Assembly: GCA_946800325.1 (NCBI GenBank)
Contig: CAMPEJ010000006.1
Coordinates: forward strand, 310,001-374,000
Length of the DNA: 64,000 nt
Source: Luzula sylvatica
Taxonomy: Eukaryota; Streptophyta; Magnoliopsida; Poales; Juncaceae
Reading direction: 5' to 3'
Shown: positions 39,514 through 52,533 of the stretch, piece after piece
Layout of the letters: each line of letters opens with the position of its first letter
Numbering within the stretch: position 1 is the first letter of the stretch
Made by a program: the position numbers and the translations under genes
Notes under the pieces: generated by a model
Told to the model about the DNA's origin: nothing
What the model saw: only the letters and a program-made list of their open reading frames with translations
Databases searched by the model: none

Positions 39514-39637
39514 TAAGAAAGTTTGTTTTTCGATTCAAAACAATCTGTTTATGCTTTGGGGAGTTCAAATAACGTATTTTGAGATCATTTGAATCGTATC
39601 TTTTACCACATAACATTTCACCAAAATTTACAAACAC
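39514..39637 (+). repeat. reference monomer (type K) with landmarks
   Basis: This copy carries the commonest base at nearly every site, so it serves as a coordinate reference. Landmarks by unit position: T-run 13-17, CGATTCAAA 18-26, AAAA 24-27, GGGG 45-48, TTCAAAT 51-57, AACGTA 58-63, TTTT 64-67, GATC 70-73, ATTTGAATCG 74-83, TCTTTT 86-91, TACCAC 91-96, CATTTCACC 101-109, AAAATTT 110-116, ACAAAC 117-122. It has three CpG sites (18-19, 60-61, 82-83). The stop-rich content and the length (124 = 3x41+1) rotate the reading frame with each copy, so no long frame can persist. Confidence 0.9.
39531..39596. repeat. intra-monomer dyad: one right arm, two left arms
   Basis: Shown in the reference copy and present in most units. 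CGATTCAAA (39531-39539) is a perfect 9-bp inverted match to TTTGAATCG (39588-39596), separated by 48 bases. A second left arm, TTCAAAT (39564-39570), is a perfect 7-bp inverted match to ATTTGAA (39587-39593), separated by 16 bases. The two left arms compete for the same right arm, so two alternative cruciform or hairpin forms are possible. Types with CATTGG or CATTCG at unit position 73-78 break one pair of the right arm. Functional meaning is inference. Confidence 0.7.
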
Positions 39638-39650
39638 TAAGAAAGTTTGT
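39630..39650. repeat. hairpin across the monomer junction
   Basis: ACAAAC at the end of one unit (39630-39635) and GTTTGT at the start of the next (39645-39650) form a 6-bp inverted repeat with a 9-base loop. It recurs at almost every junction. Monomers of type A and O, which read GTTTAA instead of GTTTGT, lose the last two pairs, so the potential hairpin is missing or weak at regular places in the higher-order repeat. Confidence 0.6.
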
Positions 39651-40009
39651 TTTTCGATTCAAAACAATCTGTTTATGCTTTGGGGAGTTCAAATAACGTA
39701 TTTTGAGATCATTGGAATCGTATCTTTTACTACATAACATTTCACCAAAATTTACAAACACTAAGAAAGTTTGTTTTTCGATTCAAAACAATCTGTTTAT
39801 GCTTTGGGGAGTTCAAATAACTTATTTTGAGATCATTTGAATCGTATCTTTTACCACATAACATTTCACCAAACTTTACAAACACTAAGAAAGTTTGTTT
39901 TTCGATTCAAAACAATCTGTTTATGCTTTGGGGATTTCAAATAACGTATTTTGAGATCATTTGAATCTTATCTTTTACCACATAACATTTCACCAAAATT
40001 TACAAACAC

Positions 40010-41745
40010 TAAGAAAGTTTAATTTTCGATTCAAAACAATCTGTTTATGCTTTGGGGAGTTCAAATAAAGTATTTGTAGATCATTCGAATCGTATCTTTT
40101 ACCACATAACATTTCACCAAAATTTACAAACACTAAGAAAGTTTGTTTTTCGATTCAAAACAATCTGTTTATGCTTTGGGGAGTTCAAATAACGTATTTT
40201 GAGATCATTGGAATCGTATCTTTTACTACATAACATTTCACCAAAATTTACAAACACTAAGAAAGTTTGTTTTTCGATTCAAAACAATCTGTTTATGCTT
40301 TGGGGAGTTCAAATAACGTATTTTGAGATCATTTGAATCGTATCTTTTACTACATAACATTTCACCAAAATTTACAAACACTAAGAAAGTTTGTTTTTCG
40401 ATTCAAAACAATCTGTTTCTGCTTTGGGGAGTTCAAATAATGTATTTTGAGATCATTTGAATCGTATCTTTTACCACATAACATTTCACCAAAATTTACA
40501 AACACTAAGAAAGTTTGTTTTTCGATTCAAAACAATCTGTTTATGCTTTGGGGAGTTCAAATAACGTAGTTTGAGATCATTGGAATCGTATCTTTTACCA
40601 CATAACATTTCACAAAAATTTACAAACACTAAGAAAGTTTGTTTTTCGATTCAAAACAATTTGTTTATGCTTTGGGGAGTTCAAATAACGTATTTAGAGA
40701 TCATTTGAATCGTATCTTTTACCACATAACATTTCACCAAAATTTACAAACACTAAGAAAGTTTGTTTTTCGATTCAAAACAATCTGTTTATGCTTTGGG
40801 GAGTTCAAATAACGTATTTTGAGATCATTTGAATCGTATGTTTTACTACATAACATTTCACCAAAATTTACAAACACTAAGAAAGTTTGTTTTTCGATTC
40901 AAAACAATTTGTCTATGCTTTGGGGAGTTCAAATAACATATTTTTAGATCATTCAAATCGTATCTTTTACCACATAACATTTCACCAAAATTTTCAAACA
41001 CTAAGAAAGTTTGTTTTTCGATTCAAAACAATCTGTTTATGCTTTGGGGAGTTCAAATAACGTATTTTGAGATCATTTGATTCGTATCTTTTACTACATA
41101 ACATTTCACCAAAATTTACAAACACTAAGAAAGTTTGTTTTTCGATTCAAAACAATCTGTTTATGCTTTGGGGAGTTCAAATAACGTATATTGAGATCAT
41201 TTGAATCGTATCTTTTACCACATAACATTTCACCAAAATTTACAAACACTAAGAAAGTTTGTTTTTCGATTCAAAACAATATGTTTATGCTTTGGGGAGT
41301 TCAAATAACGTATTTTGAGATCATTTGAATCGTATCTTTTACCACATAACATTTCACCAAAATTTACAAACACTAAGAAATTTTGTTTTTCGATTCAAAA
41401 CAATCTGTTTATGCTTTGGGGAGTTCAAATAACGTATTTTGAGATCATTGGAATCGTATCTTTTACTACATAACATTTCACCAAAATTTACAAACACTAA
41501 GAAAGTTTGTTTTTCGATTCAAAACTATCTGTTTATGCTTTGGGGAGTTCAAATAACTTATTTTAAGATCATTTGAATCGTATCTTTTACCACATAACAT
41601 TTCACCAAACTTTACAAACACTAAGAAAGTTTGTTTTTCGATTCAAAACAATCTGTTTATGCTTTGGGGATTTCAAATAACGTATTTTGAGATCATTTGA
41701 ATCGTATCTTTTACCACATAACATTTCACCAAAATTTACAAACAC
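40010..41745 (+). repeat. 14-mer derivative OPQR-EFGHIJKLMN (1736 bp), copy 1
   Basis: After R the order goes straight to E, skipping S T A B C D (744 bp). R and D are nearly identical (TTTCTG, AATGTATTTT, TACCAC), so an exchange between R of one repeat and D of the next gives exactly this product. The E unit here has CGTAGTTTGAG and the I unit has CATTTGATTCG. Confidence 0.85.
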
Positions 41746-44349
41746 TAAGAAAGTTTAATTTTCGATTCAAAACAATCTGTTTATGCTTTGGGGAGTTCAA
41801 ATAAAGTATTTGTAGATCATTCGAATCGTATCTTTTACCACATAACATTTCACCAAAATTTACAAACACTAAGAAAGTTTGTTTTTCGATTCAAAACAAT
41901 CTGTTTATGCTTTGGGGAGTTCAAATAACGTATTTTGAGATCATTGGAATCGTATCTTTTACTACATAACATTTCACCAAAATTTACAAACACTAAGAAA
42001 GTTTGTTTTTCGATTCAAAACAATCTGTTTATGCTTTGGGGAGTTCAAATAACGTATTTTGAGATCATTTGAATCGTATCTTTTACTACATAACATTTCA
42101 CCAAAATTTACAAACACTAAGAAAGTTTGTTTTTCGATTCAAAACAATCTGTTTCTGCTTTGGGGAGTTCAAATAATGTATTTTGAGATCATTTGAATCG
42201 TATCTTTTACCACATAACATTTCACCAAAATTTACAAACACTAAGAAAGTTTGTTTTTCGATTCAAAACAATCTGTTTATGCTTTGGGGATTTCAAATAA
42301 CGTATTTTGAGATCATTTGAATCGTATCTTTTACTACATAACATTTCACCAAAATTTACAAACACTAAGAAAGTTTGTTTTTCGATTCAAAACAATCTGT
42401 TTATGCTTTGGGGATTTCAAATAACGTATTTTGAGATCATTTGAATCGTATCTTTTACCACATAACATTTCACCAAAATTTACAAACACTAAGAAAGTTT
42501 AATTTTCGATTCAAAACAATCTGTTTATGCTTTGGGGAGTTCAAATAACGTATTTTGAGATCATTTGAATCGTATCTTTTACTACATAACTTTTCACCAA
42601 AATTTACAAACACTAAGAAAGTTTGTTTTTCGAATCAAAACAATTTGTTTATGCTTTGGGGAGTTCAAATAACATATTTGTAGATCATTCGAATCGTATC
42701 TTTTACCACATAACATTTCACCAAAATTTACAAACACTAAGAAAGTTTGTTTTTCGATTCAAAACAATCTGTTTGTGCTTTGGGGAGTTCAAATAACGTA
42801 TTTTGAGATCATTTGAATCGTATCTTTTACTACATAACATTTCACCAAAATTTACAAACACTAAGAAAGTTTGTTTTTCGATTCAAAACAATCTGTTTCT
42901 GCTTTGGGGAGTTCAAATATTGTATTTTGAGATCATTTGAATCGTATCTTTTACCACATAACATTTCACCAAAATTTACAAACACTAAGAAAGTTTGTTT
43001 TTCGATTCAAAACAATCTGTTTATGCTTTGGGGAGTTCAAATAACGTATTTTGAGATCATTGGAATCGTATCTTTTACCACATAACATTTCACAAAAATT
43101 TACAAACACTAAGAAAGTTTGTTTTTCGATTCAAAACAATTTGTTTATGCTTTGGGGAGTTCAAATAACGTATTTAGAGATCATTTGAATCGTATCTTTT
43201 ACCACATAACATTTCACCAAAATTTACAAACACTAAGAAAGTTTGTTTTTCGATTCAAAACAATCTGTTTATGCTTTGGGGAGTTCAAATAACGTATTTT
43301 GAGATCATTTGAATCGTATGTTTTACTACATAACATTTCACCAAAATTTACAAACACTAAGAAAGTTTGTTTTTCGATTCAAAACAATTTGTCTATGCTT
43401 TGGGGAGTTCAAATAACATATTTTTAGATCATTCAAATCGTATCTTTTACCACATAACATTTCACCAAAATTTACAAACACTAAGAAAGTTTGTTTTTCG
43501 ATTCAAAACAATCTGTTTATGCTTTGGGGAGTTCAAATAACGTATTTTGAGATCATTTGAATCGTATCTTTTACTACGTAACATTTCACCAAAATTTACA
43601 AACACTAAGAAAGTTTGTTTTTTGATTCAAAACAATCTGTTTATGCTTTGGGGAGTTCAAATAACGTATATTGAGATCATTTGAATCGTATCTTTTACCA
43701 CATAACATTTCACCAAAATTTACAAACACTAAGAAAGTTTGTTTTTGGATTCAAAACAATCTGTTTCTGCTTTGGGGAGTTCAAATAATGTATTTTGAGA
43801 TCATTTGAATCGTATCTTTTACCACATAACATTTCACCAAAATTTACAAACACTAAGAAAGTTTGTTTTTCGATTCAAAACAATCTGTTTATGCTTTGGG
43901 GAGTTCAAATAACGTATTTTGAGATCATTGGAATCGTATCTTTTACCACATAACATTTCACAAAAATTTACAAACAGTAAGAAAGTTTGTTTTTCGATTC
44001 AAAACAATTTGTTTATGCTTTGGGGAGTTCAAATAACGTATTTAGAGATCATTTGAATCGTATCTTTTACCACATAACATTTCACCAAAATTTACAAACA
44101 CTAAGAAAGTTTGTTTTTCGATTCAAAACAATCTGTTTATGCTTTGGGGAGTTCAAATAACGTATTTTGAGATCATTTGAATCGTATGTTTTACTACATA
44201 ACATTTCACCAAAATTTACAAACACTAAGAAAGTTTGTTTTTCGATTCAAAACAATTTGTCTATGCTTTGGGGAGTTCAAATAACATATTTTTAGATCAT
44301 TCAAATCGTATCTTTTACCACATAACATTTCACCAAAATTTACAAACAC
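40010..44349 (+). repeat. long repeat with 5704-bp spacing, copy 1 (35 units)
   Basis: The 4340 bp from O at 40010 to H at 44226-44349 recur at 45714-50053. Order is OPQR-EFGHIJKLMN, OPQRST, ABCDEFGHIJ, DEFGH. Shared private marks at exactly +5704 bp are CATTTGATTCG (41077/46781), TTCAAATATTGTA (about 42915/48619), CAAACAGTAAG (43971/49675), TACTACGTAAC and TTTTTTGATTC. The spacing is 46 units. Confidence 0.9.
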
Positions 44350-45713
44350 TAAGAAAGTTTAATTTTCGATTCAAAACAATATGTTTATGCTTTGGGGAGT
44401 TCAAATAAAGTATTTGTAGATCATTCGAATCGTATCTTTTACCACATAACATTTCACCAAAATTTACAAACACTAAGAAAGTTTGTTTTTCGATTCAAAA
44501 CAATCTGTTTATGCTTTGGGGAGTTCAAATAACGTATTTTGAGATCATTGGAATCGTATCTTTTACCACATAACATTTCACAAAAATTTACAAACACTAA
44601 GAAAGTTTGTTTTTCGATTCAAAACAATCTGTTTATGCTTTGGGGAGTTCAAATAACGTATTTAGAGATCATTTGAATCGTATCTTTTACCACATAACAT
44701 TTAACCAAAATTTACAAACACTAAGAAAGTTTGTTTTTCGATTCAAAACAATCTGTTTATGCTTTGGGGAGTTCAAATAACGTATTTTGAGATCATTTGA
44801 ATCGTATCTTTTACTACATAACATTTCACCAAAATTTACAAACACTAAGAAAGTTTGTTTTTCGATTCAAAACAATTTGTCTATGCTGTGGGGAGTTCAA
44901 ATAACATATTTTTAGATCATTCAAATCGTATCTTTTACCACATAACATTTCACCAAAATTTTCAAACACTAAGAAAGTTTGTTTTTCGATTCAAAACAAT
45001 CTGTTTATGCTTTGGGGAGTTCAAATAACGTATTTTGAGATCATTTGATTCGTATCTTTTACTACATAACATTTCACCAAAATTTACAAACACTAAGAAA
45101 GTTTGTTTTTCGATTCAAAACAATCTGTTTATGCTTTGGGGAGTTCAAATAACGTATATTGAGATCATTTGAATCGTATCTTTTACCACATAACATTTCA
45201 CCAAAATTTACAAACACTAAGAAAGTTTGTTTTTCGATTCAAAACAATCTGTTTATGCTTTGGGGAGTTCAAATAACGTATTTTGAGATCATTTGAATCG
45301 TATCTTTTACCACATAACATTTCACCAAAATTTACAAACACTAAGAAAGTTTGTTTTTCGATTCAAAACAATCTGTTTATGCTTTGGGGAGTTCAAATAA
45401 CGTATTTTGAGATCATTGGAATCGTATCTTTTACTACATAACATTTCACCAAAATTTACAAACACTAAGAAAGTTTGTTTTTCGATTCAAAACAATCTGT
45501 TTATGCTTTGGGGAGTTCAAATAACTTATTTTGAGATCATTTGAATCGTATCTTTTACCACATAACATTTCACCAAACTTTACAAACACTAAGAAAGTTT
45601 GTTTTTCGATTCAAAACAATCTGTTTATGCTTTGGGGATTTCAAATAACGTATTTTGAGATCATTTGAATCTTATCTTTTACCACATAACATTTCACCAA
45701 AATTTACAAACAC
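44350..45713 (+). repeat. 11-mer segment with O and P/E chimera
   Basis: Order is O (AATATGTTTATG, AAAGTATTTGTAG), a unit that serves as P but has the E signature CACAAAAA and TACCAC, then F G H I J K L M N. P and E share CATTGG, so a crossover between them would remove Q and R. H here has a private TGCTGTGGGG (about 44887). Confidence 0.75.
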
Positions 45714-48700
45714 TAAGAAAGTTTAATTTTCGATTCAAAACAATCTGTTTATGCTTTGGGGAGTTCAAATAAAGTATTTGTAGATCATTCGAATCGTATC
45801 TTTTACCACATAACATTTCACCAAAATTTACAAACACTAAGAAAGTTTGTTTTTCGATTCAAAACAATCTGTTTATGCTTTGGGGAGTTCAAATAACGTA
45901 TTTTGAGATCATTGGAATCGTATCTTTTACTACATAACATTTCACCAAAATTTACAAACACTAAGAAAGTTTGTTTTTCGATTCAAAACAATCTGTTTAT
46001 GCTTTGGGGAGTTCAAATAACGTATTTTGAGATCATTTGAATCGTATCTTTTACTACATAACATTTCACCAAAATTTACAAACACTAAGAAAGTTTGTTT
46101 TTCGATTCAAAACAATCTGTTTCTGCTTTGGGGAGTTCAAATAATGTATTTTGAGATCATTTGAATCGTATCTTTTACCACATAACATTTCACCAAAATT
46201 TACAAACACTAAGAAAGTTTGTTTTTCGATTCAAAACAATCTGTTTATGCTTTGGGGAGTTCAAATAACGTATTTTGAGATCATTGGAATCGTATCTTTT
46301 ACCACATAACATTTCACAAAAATTTACAAACACTAAGAAAGTTTGTTTTTCGATTCAAAACAATTTGTTTATGCTTTGGGGAGTTCAAATAACGTATTTA
46401 GAGATCATTTGAATCGTATCTTTTACCACATAACATTTCACCAAAATTTACAAACACTAAGAAAGTTTGTTTTTCGATTCAAAACAATCTGTTTATGCTT
46501 TGGGGAGTTCAAATAACGTATTTTGAGATCATTTGAATCGTATGTTTTACTACATAACATTTCACCAAAATTTACAAACACTAAGAAAGTTTGTTTTTCG
46601 ATTCAAAACAATTTGTCTATGCTTTGGGGAGTTCAAATAACATATTTTTAGATCATTCAAATCGTATCTTTTACCACATAACATTTCACCAAAATTTTCA
46701 AACACTAAGAAAGTTTGTTTTTCGATTCAAAACAATCTGTTTATGCTTTGGGGAGTTCAAATAACGTATTTTGAGATCATTTGATTCGTATCTTTTACTA
46801 CATAACATTTCACCAAAATTTACAAACACTAAGAAAGTTTGTTTTTCGATTCAAAACAATCTGTTTATGCTTTGGGGAGTTCAAATAACGTATATTGAGA
46901 TCATTTGAATCGTATCTTTTACCACATAACATTTCACCAAAATTTACAAACACTAAGAAAGTTTGTTTTTCGATTCAAAACAATATGTTTATGCTTTGGG
47001 GAGTTCAAATAACGTATTTTGAGATCATTTGAATCGTATCTTTTACCACATAACATTTCACCAAAATTTACAAACACTAAGAAATTTTGTTTTTCGATTC
47101 AAAACAATCTGTTTATGCTTTGGGGAGTTCAAATAACGTATTTTGAGATCATTGGAATCGTATCTTTTACTACATAACATTTCACCAAAATTTACAAACA
47201 CTAAGAAAGTTTGTTTTTCGATTCAAAACAATCTGTTTATGCTTTGGGGAGTTCAAATAACTTATTTTAAGATCATTTGAATCGTATCTTTTACCACATA
47301 ACATTTCACCAAACTTTACAAACACTAAGAAAGTTTGTTTTTCGATTCAAAACAATCTGTTTATGCTTTGGGGATTTCAAATAACGTATTTTGAGATCAT
47401 TTGAATCGTATCTTTTACCACATAACATTTCACCAAAATTTACAAACACTAAGAAAGTTTAATTTTCGATTCAAAACAATCTGTTTATGCTTTGGGGAGT
47501 TCAAATAAAGTATTTGTAGATCATTCGAATCGTATCTTTTACCACATAACATTTCACCAAAATTTACAAACACTAAGAAAGTTTGTTTTTCGATTCAAAA
47601 CAATCTGTTTATGCTTTGGGGAGTTCAAATAACGTATTTTGAGATCATTGGAATCGTATCTTTTACTACATAACATTTCACCAAAATTTACAAACACTAA
47701 GAAAGTTTGTTTTTCGATTCAAAACAATCTGTTTATGCTTTGGGGAGTTCAAATAACGTATTTTGAGATCATTTGAATCGTATCTTTTACTACATAACAT
47801 TTCACCAAAATTTACAAACACTAAGAAAGTTTGTTTTTCGATTCAAAACAATCTGTTTCTGCTTTGGGGAGTTCAAATAATGTATTTTGAGATCATTTGA
47901 ATCGTATCTTTTACCACATAACATTTCACCAAAATTTACAAACACTAAGAAAGTTTGTTTTTCGATTCAAAACAATCTGTTTATGCTTTGGGGATTTCAA
48001 ATAACGTATTTTGAGATCATTTGAATCGTATCTTTTACTACATAACATTTCACCAAAATTTACAAACACTAAGAAAGTTTGTTTTTCGATTCAAAACAAT
48101 CTGTTTATGCTTTGGGGATTTCAAATAACGTATTTTGAGATCATTTGAATCGTATCTTTTACCACATAACATTTCACCAAAATTTACAAACACTAAGAAA
48201 GTTTAATTTTCGATTCAAAACAATCTGTTTATGCTTTGGGGAGTTCAAATAACGTATTTTGAGATCATTTGAATCGTATCTTTTACTACATAACATTTCA
48301 CCAAAATTTACAAACACTAAGAAAGTTTGTTTTTCGAATCAAAACAATTTGTTTATGCTTTGGGGAGTTCAAATAACATATTTGTAGATCATTCGAATCG
48401 TCTCTTTTACCACATAACATTTCACCAAAATTTACAAACACTAAGAAAGTTTGTTTTTCGATTCAAAACAATCTGTTTGTGCTTTGGGGAGTTCAAATAA
48501 CGTATTTTGAGATCATTTGAATCGTATCTTTTACTACATAACATTTCACCAAAATTTACAAACACTAAGAAAGTTTGTTTTTCGATTCAAAACAATCTGT
48601 TTCTGCTTTGGGGAGTTCAAATATTGTATTTTGAGATCATTTGAATCGTATCTTTTACCACATAACATTTCACCAAAATTTACAAACACTAAGAAAGTTT

Positions 48701-50053
48701 GTTTTTCGATTCAAAACAATCTGTTTATGCTTTGGGGAGTTCAAATAACGTATTTTGAGATCATTGGAATCGTATCTTTTACCACATAACATTTCACAAA
48801 AATTTACAAACACTAAGAAAGTTTGTTTTTCGATTCAAAACAATTTGTTTATGCTTTGGGGAGTTCAAATAACGTATTTAGAGATCATTTGAATCGTATC
48901 TTTTACCACATAACATTTCACCAAAATTTACAAACACTAAGAAAGTTTGTTTTTCGATTCAAAACAATCTGTTTATGCTTTGGGGAGTTCAAATAACGTA
49001 TTTTGAGATCATTTGAATCGTATGTTTTACTACATAACATTTCACCAAAATTTACAAACACTAAGAAAGTTTGTTTTTCGATTCAAAACAATTTGTCTAT
49101 GCTTTGGGGAGTTCAAATAACATATTTTTAGATCATTCAAATCGTATCTTTTACCACATAACATTTCACCAAAATTTACAAACACTAAGAAAGTTTGTTT
49201 TTCGATTCAAAACAATCTGTTTATGCTTTGGGGAGTTCAAATAACGTATTTTGAGATCATTTGAATCGTATCTTTTACTACGTAACATTTCACCAAAATT
49301 TACAAACACTAAGAAAGTTTGTTTTTTGATTCAAAACAATCTGTTTATGCTTTGGGGAGTTCAAATAACGTATATTGAGATCATTTGAATCGTATCTTTT
49401 ACCACATAACATTTCACCAAAATTTACAAACACTAAGAAAGTTTGTTTTTCGATTCAAAACAATCTGTTTCTGCTTTGGGGAGTTCAAATAATGTATTTT
49501 GAGATCATTTGAATCGTATCTTTTACCACATAACATTTCACCAAAATTTACAAACACTAAGAAAGTTTGTTTTTCGATTCAAAACAATCTGTTTATGCTT
49601 TGGGGAGTTCAAATAACGTATTTTGAGATCATTGGAATCGTATCTTTTACCATATAACATTTCACAAAAATTTACAAACAGTAAGAAAGTTTGTTTTTCG
49701 ATTCAAAACAATTTGTTTATGCTTTGGGGAGTTCAAATAACGTATTTAGAGATCATTTGAATCGTATCTTTTACCACATAACATTTCACCAAAATTTACA
49801 AACACTAAGAAAGTTTGTTTTTCGATTCAAAACAATCTGTTTATGCTTTGGGGAGTTCAAATAACGTATTTTGAGATCATTTGAATCGTATGTTTTACTA
49901 CATAACATTTCACCAAAATTTACAAACACTAAGAAAGTTTGTTTTTCGATTCAAAACAATTTGTCTATGCTTTGGGGAGTTCAAATAACATATTTTTAGA
50001 TCATTCAAATCGTATCTTTTACCACATAACATTTCACCAAAATTTACAAACAC
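45714..50053 (+). repeat. long repeat with 5704-bp spacing, copy 2 (35 units)
   Basis: Near-identical to 40010-44349. Differences include CCATATAAC at about 49653 and TCGTCTCTT at about 48400. Copy 2 keeps normal TTTTTCG in the second D unit where copy 1 has TTTTTGG (43746). After H it continues I J K L M N O, while copy 1 jumps to O. Confidence 0.9.
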
Positions 50054-52533
50054 TAAGAAAGTTTGTTTTTCGATTCAAAACAATCTGTTTATGCTTTGGG
50101 GAGTTCAAATAACGTATTTTGAGATCATTTGAATCGTATCTTTTACTACGTAACATTTCACCAAAATTTCCAAACACTAAGAAAGTTTGTTTTTCGATTC
50201 AAAACAATCTGTTTATGCTTTGGGGAGTTCAAATAACGTATATTGAGATCATTTGAATCGTATCTTTTACCACATAACATTTCACCAAAATTTACAAACA
50301 CTAAGAAAGTTTGTTTTTCGATTCAAAACAATCTGTTTATGCTTTGGGGAGTTCAAATAACGTATTTTGAGATCATTTGAATCGTATCTTTTACCACATA
50401 ACATTTCACCAAAATTTACAAACACTAAGAAAGTTTGTTTTTCGATTCAAAACAATCTGTTTATGCTTTGGGGAGTTCAAATAACGTATTTTGAGATCAT
50501 TGGAATCGTATCTTTTACTACATAACATTTCACCAAAATTTACAAACACTAAGAAAGTTTGTTTTTCGATTCAAAACAATCTGTTTATGCTTTGGGGAGT
50601 TCAAATAACTTATTTTGAGATCATTTGAATCGTATCTTTTACCACATAACATTTCACCAAACTTTACAAACACTAAGAAAGTTTGTTTTTCGATTCAAAA
50701 CAATCTGTTTATGCTTTGGGGATTTCAAATAACGTATTTTGAGATCATTTGAATCTTATCTTTTACCACATAACATTTCACCAAAATTTACAAACACTAA
50801 GAAAGTTTAATTTTCGATTCAAAACAATATGTTTATGCTTTGGGGAGTTCAAATAAAGTATTTGTAGATCATTCGAATCGTATCTTTTACCACATAACAT
50901 TTCACCAAAATTTACAAACACTAAGAAAGTTTGTTTTTCGATTCAAAACAATCTGTTTATGCTTTGGGGAGTTCAAATAACGTATTTTGAGATCATTGGA
51001 ATCGTATCTTTTACTACATAACATTTCACCAAAATTTACAAACACTAAGAAAGTTTGTTTTTCGATTCAAAACAATCTGTTTATGCTTTGGGGAGTTCAA
51101 ATAACGTATTTTGAGATCATTTGAATCGTATCTTTTACTACATAACATTTCACCAAAATTTACAAACACTAAGAAAGTTTGTTTTTCGATTCAAAACAAT
51201 CTGTTTCTGCTTTGGGGAGTTCAAATAATGTATTTTGAGATCATTTGAATCGTATCTTTTACCACATAACATTTCACCAGAATTTACAAACACTAAGAAA
51301 GTTTGTTTTTCGATTCAAAACAATCTGTTTATGCTTTGGGGAGTTCAAATAACGTATTTTGAGATCATTGGAATCGTATCTTTTACCACATAACATTTCG
51401 CAAAAATTTACAAACACTAAGAAAGTTTGTTTTTCGATTCAAAACAATTTGTTTATGCTTTGGGGAGTTCAAATAACGTATTTAGAGATCATTTGAATCG
51501 TATCTTTTACCACATAACATTTCACCAAAATTTACAAACACTAAGAAAGTTTGTTTTTCGATTCAAAACAATCTGTTTATGCTTTGGGGAGTTCAAATAA
51601 CGTATTTTGAGATCATTTGAATCGTATGTTTTACTACATAACATTTCACCAAAATTTACAAACACTAAGAAAGTTTGTTTTTCGATTCAAAACAATTTGT
51701 CTATGCTTTGGGGAGTTCAAATAACATATTTTTAGATCATTCAAATCGTATCTTTTACCACATAACATTTCACCAAAATTTTCAAACACTAAGAAAGTTT
51801 GTTTTTCGATTCAAAACAATCTGTTTATGCTTTGGGGAGTTCAAATAACGTATTTTGAGATCATTTGATTCGTATCTTTTACTACATAACATTTCACCAA
51901 AATTTACAAACACTAAGAAAGTTTGTTTTTCGATTCAAAACAATCTGTTTATGCTTTGGGGAGTTCAAATAACGTATATTGAGATCATTTGAATCGTATC
52001 TTTTACCACATAACATTTCACCGAAATTTACAAACACTAAGAAAGTTTGTTTTTCGATTCAAAACAATCTGTTTATGCTTTGGGGAGTTCAAATAACGTA
52101 TTTTGAGATCATTTGAATCGTATCTTTTACCACATAACATTTCACCAAAATTTTCAAACACTAAGAAATTTTGTTTTTCGATTCAAAACAATCTGTTTAT
52201 GCTTTGGGGAGTTCAAATAACGTATTTTGAGATCATTGGAATCGTATCTTTTACTACATAACATTTCACCAAAATTTACAAACACTAAGAAAGTTTGTTT
52301 TTCGATTCAAAACAATCTGTTTATGCTTTGGGGAGTTCAAATAACTTATTTTAAGATCATTTGAATCGTATCTTTTACCACATAACATTTCACCAAACTT
52401 TACAAACACTAAGAAAGTTTGTTTTTCGATTCAAAACAATCTGTTTATGCTTTGGGGATTTCAAATAACGTATTTTGAGATCATTTGAATCGTATCTTTT
52501 ACCACATAACATTTCACCAAAATTTACAAACAC
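50054..52533 (+). repeat. I-to-N tail followed by 14-mer derivative
   Basis: I J K L M N (50054-50797) completes a 21-unit run from A at 48194. OPQR-EFGHIJKLMN follows at 50798-52533. The O at 50798 has AATATGTTTATG, the same mark as the O at 44350. Private marks include AATTTCCAAAC near 50170, ACCAGAATTT near 51280, CATTTCGCAAA near 51400, and ACCGAAATTT near 52022. Confidence 0.78.

Larger units (their letters stand above)
38274..40009 (+). repeat. A-to-N segment of the second 20-mer
   Basis: Fourteen units, A B C D E F G H I J K L M N, following T of the preceding 20-mer, so 37530-40009 is a full-length 2480-bp period when counted from O. Private changes are TTTTGACATC in D (about 38714, removing the GATC site), ACATTTAACC in F, and AATCTTATC in N at 39967. 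The AATCTTATC change is inherited by N units near 45.67, 50.76, 53.86 and 63.14 kb. Confidence 0.82.

Noticed and set aside
39529..39536. Pol III B-box core (TTCGATTC) suggesting a tRNA- or SINE-derived unit
   Set aside because: The flanking GG and final C are missing, there is no A box at the expected distance, and no tRNA-like fold or terminator arrangement is visible.
39528..39544. CENP-B box-like motif around TTTCGATTCAAAACAA
   Set aside because: The TTCG and the central A of the box are matched, but the CGGG half is not; five of nine key bases is too little to call.
42813..43085. A 90-codon open reading frame on the + strand, repeated at 48517-48789
   Set aside because: It is made only of satellite sequence. 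Its identical twin 5704 bp away is explained by the segmental duplication, and its openness comes from a few variants (e.g. ATATTGTA) that remove stops. No start context, codon bias or domain.
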